Source of the DNA: an uncultured Eubacterium sp.
GTDB taxonomy: Bacteria; Bacillota_A; Clostridia; Lachnospirales; Lachnospiraceae
Reading direction: 5' to 3'
DNA: 12,566 nt
Assembly (NCBI GenBank): GCA_947653505.1
Contig: CANTHI010000045.1
Location: forward strand, 1 to 12,566
The notes below the pieces were generated by a model. The model was not told the DNA's origin. It saw only the letters and a list, made by a program, of their open reading frames with translations, and searched no databases. The position numbers and the translations under genes were made by a program. Within the stretch, counting starts at the first letter, position 1. Each line of letters opens with the position of its first letter. This document shows, one piece after another, positions 6,537 through 12,566 of this stretch.

Positions 6537-8387
6537 ATGGATAACCGTACAGGAAAAAAATGGACAGGCCGGATGCCGGCCGTGAAAACCGGAATTGTCC
6601 TTTTTTTCATTTTTTTAGCAGGAATCTTTTTAGTAACCCGAAAATTTGGGGCAGATTTACGTATCGTGCTTATAACTGCTTTATGTTCCTGTGCAGCCAT
6701 TGCTTATGCGCTGCATCAGAGAGCTTTATACAGGGCAGAACGGGAAGTATGCAAAAAGCAGGAGGAGCGTGTCCGTCAGATGGAAGATGCGCTGGCTCTT
6801 GCAGAAGCGGCAAACAGGGCAAAATCCGTATTTTTATCGAATATGAGTCATGATATCCGTACGCCAATGAATGCGATTATTGGCTTTTCCGCGTTGCTGA
6901 TGCGTGATGCGCAAAATCCGGCAAAAGTCAGGGAATATACACGCAAAGTTACGGCGTCCAGCCAGCATCTGCTGAGTCTGATTAATGATGTACTGGATAT
7001 CAGCAAGATTGAAAGCGGCAAGATGGTGCTCAATATCAGTGAATTTGAACTGGCCGACATGATAGCTGCGGTGGATACTGTGATCCGTCCCCAGACAAAT
7101 GCCAGAAAGCAGACGTTTGACGTGCATGTGAGCGGGCTGCAGCATGAACAGCTGATCGGGGATGAGATGCGGATTAACCAGGTACTGATCAACCTGCTGT
7201 CAAATGCCGTGAAATATACACAGGAAGGCGGTCATATTGAGTTCCGGGTAGAAGGGACCGGACAGGACCAGACGATACAGCATCTGGCGATTACGGTAAA
7301 GGATAACGGATATGGAATGACCAAAGAATACTGTGAGAAGATTTTTGATGCCTTTACGCGGGCAGATAACGATACGACACGGACGGCGCAGGGGACTGGC
7401 CTTGGGATGGCGATTACAAAAAATATTGTCGAGATGATGGATGGTACGATTACGGTGGAAAGTGAGCCGGATCAGGGAAGTATTTTTACGGTGCAGCTGG
7501 CTTTGCGTATCGCGGACGATCATATAGATGTAAAATTCTGGAAGCATTTTGGAATTTCCCATATTCTGATTGTGGATGACGAGCAGGAGGTCTGTGAAAA
7601 CATTGTAAACCTGATGGCGGATACGGGAGTCCGGGTGGATTATACGATGTATGGAGAACAGGCGGTAATGATGGTACAGCAGGCTGCAAAACGGCAGATG
7701 GATTATCAGGTCATAGTGATTGACTGGAAGATGCCGCAGATGGACGGACTGCAGACAGCGCAAAGAATCCGGCAGCTTGTGCCCAAAGAGGTGCCGGTTC
7801 TGGTACTGACAGCCTATGAGTGGTCGGAGATTGAAGAACAGGCGCTACAGGCAGGCGTCAATGGATTTTTACCAAAACCGTTTTTTGTTGCTAATTTCAG
7901 GGAACGGCTCAAACAGTTGTGGGAACATCATGATCCGGAAGAAGTCTGCAAAGCTTCCATAACAAATGCGCTTGCAGGCAGACATTTTCTTGTGGCGGAA
8001 GATGTGGAGCTGAATGCAGAGATCCTAAACGAGGTACTTTCGATGCAGGATGCATCCTGTAAGATTGTGGAAAACGGGCAGCTTGCGGTCGAAGAGTTTG
8101 CGCGATCCGCGGCGGGACAGTATGATGCGATTCTGATGGATGTCCAGATGCCGGTGATGAACGGATACGATGCGACAAAAAGCATCCGGAATATGGACCG
8201 GGCCGATGCGGCGCAGATTCCGATTATTGCGATGACGGCGAATGCATTTACCGAAGACGTAAAAGAAGCGCTGGATGCCGGGATGAACGCGCATGTGGCT
8301 AAACCGATTGATCCTCAGCAGCTAAGCACTACGCTTTCTGATTTTTTGGGAAATATGGCGCAGGCTCATACAGAAAGGAGCAGATAA
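6537..8387 (+). CDS. Hybrid sensor histidine kinase with two receiver domains
   Basis: The 616-residue kinase autophosphorylates on His and passes phosphate to its own receivers. Two membrane helices (about 18-35 and 42-60) are joined by only a few residues, so there is almost no external sensing domain. A short linker helix (65-92) leads to the HisKA domain with SHDIRTP (H105). The HATPase domain shows NLLSNAVKYT (N box, 219-228), VKDNGYGM (G1, 254-261), the F box near 270-273 and GTGLGMAI (G2, 286-293). Receiver 1 (about 341-462) has D347/D348, phospho-Asp D396, T425 and K447. Receiver 2 (about 482-605) has E488/D489, D535, T567 and K589. Both receivers look complete. No PAS, HPt or DNA-binding output domain is present, so signalling must use an HPt/regulator elsewhere or protein contacts. 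The stop TAA (8385-8387) overlaps the next ATG by one base, suggesting translational coupling to the cobD-like gene, an unusual partner. Confidence 0.95.
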   Translation: MDNRTGKKWTGRMPAVKTGIVLFFIFLAGIFLVTRKFGADLRIVLITALCSCAAIAYALHQRALYRAEREVCKKQEERVRQMEDALALAEAANRAKSVFLSNMSHDIRTPMNAIIGFSALLMRDAQNPAKVREYTRKVTASSQHLLSLINDVLDISKIESGKMVLNISEFELADMIAAVDTVIRPQTNARKQTFDVHVSGLQHEQLIGDEMRINQVLINLLSNAVKYTQEGGHIEFRVEGTGQDQTIQHLAITVKDNGYGMTKEYCEKIFDAFTRADNDTTRTAQGTGLGMAITKNIVEMMDGTITVESEPDQGSIFTVQLALRIADDHIDVKFWKHFGISHILIVDDEQEVCENIVNLMADTGVRVDYTMYGEQAVMMVQQAAKRQMDYQVIVIDWKMPQMDGLQTAQRIRQLVPKEVPVLVLTAYEWSEIEEQALQAGVNGFLPKPFFVANFRERLKQLWEHHDPEEVCKASITNALAGRHFLVAEDVELNAEILNEVLSMQDASCKIVENGQLAVEEFARSAAGQYDAILMDVQMPVMNGYDATKSIRNMDRADAAQIPIIAMTANAFTEDVKEALDAGMNAHVAKPIDPQQLSTTLSDFLGNMAQAHTERSR

Positions 8388-9427
8388 TGATTCAGCACGG
8401 AGAAAATGGGTTTTTTAAAAATACCTGTATTGATTTTTCAGCAAATATAAATTTTCTGGGCATTCCGGATCTGGTCATGCAGGCGGCAAGGAGCGGCCTG
8501 ATAGCTGCTGTGCAAAATCCACAGGAGCAGAGTGGTACACTGGAAGAGCACATTGCGCAGTGGGAGGGCACAGAGCCGTCACACGTATTCTGCAGCAATG
8601 GCGCTTCGGAGGTCGTTAAGAGTCTGGTTCAGGTGCTGCAGCCGAAAAAAGCGCTGCTTCCGGCGCCCGGATTTGAAGAATATCTGCGTCCGCTTTCGAT
8701 GGTTTCGTGTGAGATCGAATATTATTATACGAAAGAAGAGGATGCATTCCGGATTCAGCTGGAGCCGTTTCTGGAACAGATTACAGGGGACACAGATGTG
8801 GTGTTTTGCTGTAATCCTGGCAATCCGACCGCTGTATTGTACGATCATGCATTTTTAGAGAGGGTATTGGAGCGCTGTGTGCAGACGGATACGGTTCTGA
8901 TTCTGGATGAGTGCTGTCTGGATTTTGCAGAAGACGCGCAGAATATTTCCATGCATGGCAGGGACGCGGACAGACGGCTGTTTCTGGTAAAAGATTTTAC
9001 GAGGATGTTTGCCATGCCAGGGATCCGTCTTGGGTATGGACTGTGTACGGATCAGGCGCTGGTGGAGCAGCTGCGCGCTACGGTGCAGCCGTGGTGTCTT
9101 TCTTCAGTAGCAAAAAAGGCTGGCATCGCATGTACAAAAGAGCGGGGTTTTATACAAAAGACTGTGCAGGAGACTGCGAAAGAGCGGGCGTTTCTGCTGG
9201 AGCAGCTTGGACAGATGGGAATGGGAAATGCCAGGGGAGAGGCCAATATGATCTTTTTTAAGAGTCGTCCGGGACTGCATGCTTTTGGAATGATGCATGG
9301 AATTATGCTGCGGGACTGCAGTAATCTGGAAGGAATGCCGCAGGGATATTACCGGATTGCTGTCCGTAACCGGGAAGAAAATGAAAAACTGATTGAGGTG
9401 TTGGAGCAATGGCAAAGCCAGTCATGA
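8387..9427 (+). CDS. cobD: CobD-like (threonine-phosphate decarboxylase family) aminotransferase-fold protein lacking the PLP lysine
   Basis: CobD decarboxylates L-threonine O-3-phosphate to aminopropanol phosphate, the arm joining the corrin ring to the nucleotide loop. This 346-residue protein has the fold-type I layout of the family: DFSANINFLG (16-25), SNGASEVV (70-77), PAPGFEEYLRPL (92-103), CNPGNPT (142-148), LDECCLDF (173-180; D174 would bind the pyridine nitrogen), MPGIRLGY (210-217) and YYRIAVRNREEN (321-332). The context (cobQ overlapping, hemA following) supports cobalamin. The anomaly is in KDFTRMFAMPGIR: family members normally read S-x-T-K here, with Lys forming the Schiff base. 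Here S is D203 and K is R206 (AGG at 9002-9004, one base from AAG). Other departures are HGE for HGG at the N-terminus, N44-P45 where Y-P is usual, and NPT-A for NPTG. It may be a pseudoenzyme, an altered enzyme or a recent loss. RBS AAAGGAG is at 8373-8379. Confidence 0.85.
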   Translation: MIQHGENGFFKNTCIDFSANINFLGIPDLVMQAARSGLIAAVQNPQEQSGTLEEHIAQWEGTEPSHVFCSNGASEVVKSLVQVLQPKKALLPAPGFEEYLRPLSMVSCEIEYYYTKEEDAFRIQLEPFLEQITGDTDVVFCCNPGNPTAVLYDHAFLERVLERCVQTDTVLILDECCLDFAEDAQNISMHGRDADRRLFLVKDFTRMFAMPGIRLGYGLCTDQALVEQLRATVQPWCLSSVAKKAGIACTKERGFIQKTVQETAKERAFLLEQLGQMGMGNARGEANMIFFKSRPGLHAFGMMHGIMLRDCSNLEGMPQGYYRIAVRNREENEKLIEVLEQWQSQS

Positions 9428-10953
9428 TACAGGGGACGATGTCCGGGGTTGGAAAAAGCCTGATCGCTGCCGGCCTGTGCCGGATTTTTAATCAGGACGG
9501 TTATCTGGCGGCACCGTTTCAATCACAGGATATGGCAGCTCATTCTTATATCACATCCGAAGGACTGGAGATGGGGAGAAATCAGGCTGTGCAGGCACAG
9601 GCGGCAGGCGTGGAGCCTGTGAGCGCGATGAACCCGGTTTTATTAAAGCCGACGAGCGACACAGGCGCGCAGGTATATGTCAATGGCCTCTCTTTAGGCG
9701 ATATGCCGGCAAAACAGTATTTTACCTATAAAAAAAATCTGATTCCCGAAATCCAAAAAGCATATCAAAAGCTGGACGCAGCCTATGACATTCTGGTCAT
9801 TGAGGGTGCTGGTTCTCCGGCTGAAATTAATCTGAAACAAAAAGATATCGTAAATATGGGGCTGGCGGAAATGACAGGCGCTCCGGTGCTGCTTGTTGCG
9901 GACGTGGACAGAGGCGGTGTGTTTGCGCAGCTGTTTGGTACGCTGATGCTTTTAAAGGAATCAGAGCGTGACAGGATCCGGGGACTGATTATCAACAGGG
10001 TCCGCGGGGACCAGAGCATTCTGGATCCGGGGATCCGGATACTGGAGCAGCGCAGTAAAAAACCTGTGACCGGCGTGATTCCGTATATGAAGATTGACCT
10101 CGAAGAGGAAGATGGTCCGTGCGGGAGCGCTTATTGCACAAAACGACAGAATGAGCAGGCGGTCGTTACGATTGCGGTCATCCATCTGCCCAGAATTTCC
10201 AGTTTCCTGGATTTTCGGGTTTTGGAGAAACAGCCGCGGATTCTGGTAAAATATGTGACACGGGAAGAAGAGCTCGGTCTGCCGGATATGATCATACTGC
10301 CAGGAAGTAAAAATACAATGGGGGATTTGAAATGGCTGCGGGAGTCAGGAATGGAGGCTGCACTATTAAAATGCCATACACGCGGAGTTGTAATTATGGG
10401 TATCTGCGGCGGTTATCAGATGCTGGGCCGGACACTGTCCGATCCGATGTTTACAGAAGAAGGCGGGAAAGCCAGAGGCATCGGACTGCTTCCGGTAGAG
10501 ACTGTTTTTGACAATACGGCTACACGCAGGAGAGTGCGCGGGGCATTTGCAAAGCTGCACGGGCCGCTTGCCCCACTGTCCGGCATGCTGCTGGAGGGCT
10601 ATGAGACGCATATGGGTCACACAACACCTGTCGGCGATCTGAACTGGCTCAGGCACAATTTAACCACAGAAAGCCGCTTTGCCGAGATTCATCTCGAACA
10701 GAACTTTTGCCAGCAAAAAGACGGCTGGCAGATGGAGCAGGTCTATGGCACTTATGTACACGGTATTTTTGACGGACCGGGTATAGCAGAGACACTGGCC
10801 TGTGCACTGGCAGCAAAACGTGGCATCCATCTCGAGCCGGATTCCGTGAAAAAAAGAAGAGAGCACCGCCAGAAACAGTTTGACCAGCTGGCAGATACAC
10901 TGCGGGAACATCTGGATATGCAGGCGATTTATCAGATGCTGGGGCTGCGGTAA
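9409..10953 (+). CDS. cobQ: Cobyric acid synthase (glutamine-hydrolysing corrin amidase)
   Basis: CobQ/CbiP uses ATP and glutamine to amidate the b, d, e and g carboxylates of adenosylcobyrinic acid a,c-diamide. The 514 residues match the family length. The N-terminal synthetase domain has the P-loop QGTMSGVGKS (8-17), MNPVLLKPTSD (74-84), IEGAGSPAEINLK..DIVNMG (131-151) and LLVADVDRGGVFAQ (161-174). The C-terminal class I glutamine amidotransferase has GICGGYQMLG (nucleophile C333), GYETHMGHT (397-405) and YGTYVHGIFD (H451). An oddity is F37-QSQDM-42 and H45, where the family usually reads FKxQNM and later N, so a normally conserved Lys is Gln and an Asn is Asp. The start overlaps the end of the cobD-like gene by 19 nt. 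GAGGTG at 9395-9400, 8 nt before the ATG, is the likely RBS, and a second GGAG lies only 2 nt before it. N-terminal MAKPVMIQGT matches the family, so this start is favoured over M6. Confidence 0.95.
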   Translation: MAKPVMIQGTMSGVGKSLIAAGLCRIFNQDGYLAAPFQSQDMAAHSYITSEGLEMGRNQAVQAQAAGVEPVSAMNPVLLKPTSDTGAQVYVNGLSLGDMPAKQYFTYKKNLIPEIQKAYQKLDAAYDILVIEGAGSPAEINLKQKDIVNMGLAEMTGAPVLLVADVDRGGVFAQLFGTLMLLKESERDRIRGLIINRVRGDQSILDPGIRILEQRSKKPVTGVIPYMKIDLEEEDGPCGSAYCTKRQNEQAVVTIAVIHLPRISSFLDFRVLEKQPRILVKYVTREEELGLPDMIILPGSKNTMGDLKWLRESGMEAALLKCHTRGVVIMGICGGYQMLGRTLSDPMFTEEGGKARGIGLLPVETVFDNTATRRRVRGAFAKLHGPLAPLSGMLLEGYETHMGHTTPVGDLNWLRHNLTTESRFAEIHLEQNFCQQKDGWQMEQVYGTYVHGIFDGPGIAETLACALAAKRGIHLEPDSVKKRREHRQKQFDQLADTLREHLDMQAIYQMLGLR

Positions 10954-10973
10954 AACAGCAGGAAGCCCGCCAG

Positions 10974-11072
10974 ATGCCTGAACAGCGGCAAAAATCAGAA
11001 TGGGAAAATATGGAAGATATAAATATTGATATGACAGAAAAATCAGGATGGAAAAAATGTATATACAGATGA
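10974..11072 (+). CDS. Possible small ORF in the cobQ-hemA gap (32 residues)
   Basis: An ATG at 10974 preceded by AGGA (10960-10963) opens a frame of 32 codons, charged and Trp/Lys-rich (ending KSGWKKCIYR), whose TGA (11070-11072) overlaps the start of hemA. The frame is also open further upstream into cobQ. It may be a coupling or leader ORF for hemA, a remnant of a lost gene, or chance. No family similarity is recognised. Confidence 0.25.
   Translation: MPEQRQKSEWENMEDINIDMTEKSGWKKCIYR
11045..11051 (+). promoter_or_regulatory. RBS that favours the hemA ATG at 11057
   Basis: AGGATGG at 11045-11051 lies 5 nt before ATG 11057. The in-frame ATG at 11048 sits inside this motif and has no good Shine-Dalgarno upstream, so the second Met is the better start, giving MYIQMIGIDHS, which fits HemA N-termini. 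Confidence 0.55.
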
Positions 11073-12298
11073 TAGGGATTGATCACAGTACAGCCGGGGT
11101 AAAAATAAGGGAGCAGTTTTCTTTTACAAAGCTGCAGGCAGAGCGGGCGATGCTGGAAATCAGCAGGCAGGACGGGGTCCGTGGCTGTGTACTGCTGTCT
11201 ACGTGCAACCGTATGGAGTTGTATGTCAGTACAGACGCATGTGAAGAGGGCTGGGAAAGCAGTCTGTTTATGCTGCTGGAAAAGGCCAGACCGTTTCCGG
11301 AGCCTGTCTGGGTATCAGAGCCTTATTTCAGAATCCGCGGCGCGCAGGAAGCTGTCCGCCATTTATTTTATCTGACAGCAGGTTTAAAATCGCGGATTCT
11401 GGGTGAAGATCAGATTCTGACACAGGTGAAGGAGGCTGCCACAAAAGCACGTGAGCTGAATTGTACAGATACTCTGTTAGAAGTATTATTCCGCCATGCA
11501 GTGACTGCGGGAAAGGAAGTAAAGGCAAAAGCCCTGACTGCGCACGGACATCTGTCAGCGGTACAGAGTGCACTCTCGGCTATCCGGCAGAAAGGATTTT
11601 CCTTCGAAGGGAAAAAATGTCTTGTGATCGGCAACGGACAGATGGGAAAGCTGGCGGCAGAGACGCTGCGCGCCGCAGGCGCGTCGGTAACAGTTACAGT
11701 GCGTCAGTACCGTAGCGGAATGGTGGAGATTCCAAAAGGCTGCAGCAGGATTCATTACGGAGAGCGGTATGCACAGATTCCGTCCTGTGACCTGGTCATT
11801 TCCGCGACGGTCAGCCCAAATCTGACAATCCGCAGGGAACTTTTGCAGCAGGCCAGAGGCAGGCAATGCAGGGAGCAGATCTTCATCGATCTGGCTGTTC
11901 CACGGGACATGGAAGAAGAAATTGCCGGGTTGGAAGGGGTTACACTGTATGACATCGATGATTTTTCCAGTGACGGGATGACGGAGGAGATGTCCGGACA
12001 AAAAAAGGCCGCAGAAAAAATACTGGAGCAGAGACTGGCGGAATTTCATGACTGGTATACATGCAGGGATCTGATTCCCAGAATGCAGCAGGTCGGCAGG
12101 CAGGCGGCAGAAGAAATCTGCTGGCGGATGGGGCGCGCTATGACAGGATTAAAAAAGGAAGAACAGGAACAAATCAAAAATATGCTGCGGGAAAGCGCAC
12201 AAAAGGTAGTAGATAAGATGCTGTATACACTCCGGGATGAGTTAAATGGGGAAGAGCTTTTGAGGTGTCTGGAAGTTTTGGAGGGGATTCAGTATTAG
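11057..12298 (+). CDS. hemA: Glutamyl-tRNA reductase
   Basis: HemA reduces glutamyl-tRNA(Glu) with NADPH to glutamate-1-semialdehyde, the first committed step of C5 tetrapyrrole synthesis, feeding the corrin pathway of the adjacent cobQ. In 413 residues the three family parts are visible. The catalytic domain has IGIDHSTAGVKIRE (6-19), LLSTCNRMELY (nucleophile C50), RHLFYLTAGLKS (101-112, with H102) and ILGEDQILTQVK (114-125). The NADPH domain has VIGNGQMGKLA (190-200), SCDLVISAT (243-251) and IDLAVPRDMEEE (277-288). A helical dimerisation tail follows, with YDIDDF at 298-303. The nucleotide-binding region after strand 2 (VTVRQYRSGMVEIP) is divergent from the usual NRT, seen also in some clostridial members from memory. 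The gap from cobQ is about 100 nt without a terminator, so it is probably in the same operon. Sequence after it is non-coding for the rest of the window. Confidence 0.95.
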   Translation: MYIQMIGIDHSTAGVKIREQFSFTKLQAERAMLEISRQDGVRGCVLLSTCNRMELYVSTDACEEGWESSLFMLLEKARPFPEPVWVSEPYFRIRGAQEAVRHLFYLTAGLKSRILGEDQILTQVKEAATKARELNCTDTLLEVLFRHAVTAGKEVKAKALTAHGHLSAVQSALSAIRQKGFSFEGKKCLVIGNGQMGKLAAETLRAAGASVTVTVRQYRSGMVEIPKGCSRIHYGERYAQIPSCDLVISATVSPNLTIRRELLQQARGRQCREQIFIDLAVPRDMEEEIAGLEGVTLYDIDDFSSDGMTEEMSGQKKAAEKILEQRLAEFHDWYTCRDLIPRMQQVGRQAAEEICWRMGRAMTGLKKEEQEQIKNMLRESAQKVVDKMLYTLRDELNGEELLRCLEVLEGIQY

Positions 12299-12323
12299 GA
12301 ACGCTGTGGGGATGCGGATATAC

Positions 12324-12382
12324 TAACCTGGATAAAACAGAATAGCATATACTGGCATTCCGGACGCTGGATGAGGGAAGCG
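12324..12382. repeat. Dispersed intergenic repeat copy 2 (core inverted)
   Basis: The left arm TAACCTGGATAAA... (12324-12366) matches 4316-4359 in the same orientation, with a few substitutions and small indels. The following core TGGATGAGGGAAGCG (12367-12381) matches the reverse complement of the 15-nt core at 4360-4374 at 14 of 15 bases. The right arm of the inverted repeat is degraded here. It lies 25 nt after the hemA stop, where no ordinary terminator is seen. Confidence 0.75.
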
Positions 12383-12437
12383 GATCCATAGGTGCGAATT
12401 TAAGAGCAGATGCAACAATTTACATAAAAGTGTTGCG

Positions 12438-12508
12438 TACTGGCTACGCGGACGCCGGATGGGAGACGTTGGCCTGTCTGCCTGTGACTTTTCCAGAATG
12501 TAAGAAGC
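12438..12508. repeat. Further degenerate repeat units after hemA
   Basis: TACTGGC...CGGACGCCGGATG (12438-12461) resembles TACTGGC...CGGACGCTGGATG at 12350-12372 in direct orientation. It is followed by GCCTGTCTG and then CCAGAATGTAAGAAGC (12493-12508), both shared with 4277-4313. CAGAATG (12494-12500) can also pair with CATTCTG (12515-12521). Between the units, GCAACA (12412-12417) and TGTTGC (12431-12436) form a short hairpin. No gene is supported in 12299-12566. Confidence 0.6.
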
Positions 12509-12566
12509 TCCAGGCATTCTGCTTCCAGTCTATGGTACCGGACGGGCGCGACACCTACTTCGCTTC

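Noticed and set aside
12323..12517. Minus-strand 64-residue open frame after hemA
   Set aside because: It lies wholly inside the repeat modules and has no RBS or family resemblance.

Overview
The window looks like a chromosomal segment of a gut-type Firmicute of the Clostridia, most likely Lachnospiraceae. This is inferred from gene content (CBS/DRTGG-containing family II pyrophosphatase, DUF4364 regulator next to a short malic enzyme, hybrid histidine kinase, anaerobic-type cobalamin genes), from AGGAGG-like ribosome binding sites and from strong sigma-A-type promoters. No mobile element, tRNA, rRNA or CRISPR array was seen.

Left region (1-4261, plus strand). After a probable gene tail and an intrinsic terminator, a good promoter (176-204) starts a three-gene unit. 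It holds a 588-residue Cys-free, Met/Gln-rich coiled-coil protein built on 11-residue (hendecad) repeats with one C-terminal membrane anchor, a CBS/DRTGG family II pyrophosphatase starting at the very next base, and a flavin-reductase-like flavoprotein 8 nt further on.

Middle region (4262-6536). A repeat-derived intergenic stretch separates this unit from a minus-strand pair, a short NAD(P)-malic enzyme followed by a DUF4364 winged-helix-type regulator, with a strong intercistronic hairpin at the junction. A 395-bp divergent intergenic region holds the malic enzyme promoter, a compact palindrome and a near-consensus extended -10 promoter for the next operon.

Right region (6537-12298, plus strand). 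A hybrid histidine kinase with almost no extracytoplasmic part is joined to tetrapyrrole/cobalamin genes: a CobD-like aminotransferase-fold protein (1-nt overlap with the kinase), cobyric acid synthase (19-nt overlap) and, about 100 nt later, glutamyl-tRNA reductase. HemA supplies the tetrapyrrole precursor, CobQ amidates the corrin ring and CobD would make the aminopropanol phosphate arm. The CobD-like protein has arginine where the PLP-binding lysine is expected, and CobQ departs from its usual FKxQNM motif, so this branch may be altered or partly non-catalytic.

The window ends (12299-12566) in non-coding sequence carrying relatives of the repeat seen at 4277-4392. In one copy the core is inverted relative to its left flank.

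Best leads: the hendecad tail-anchored protein coupled to the pyrophosphatase, the lysine-less CobD-like protein in an operon with a sensor kinase, and the flip-core intergenic repeat.
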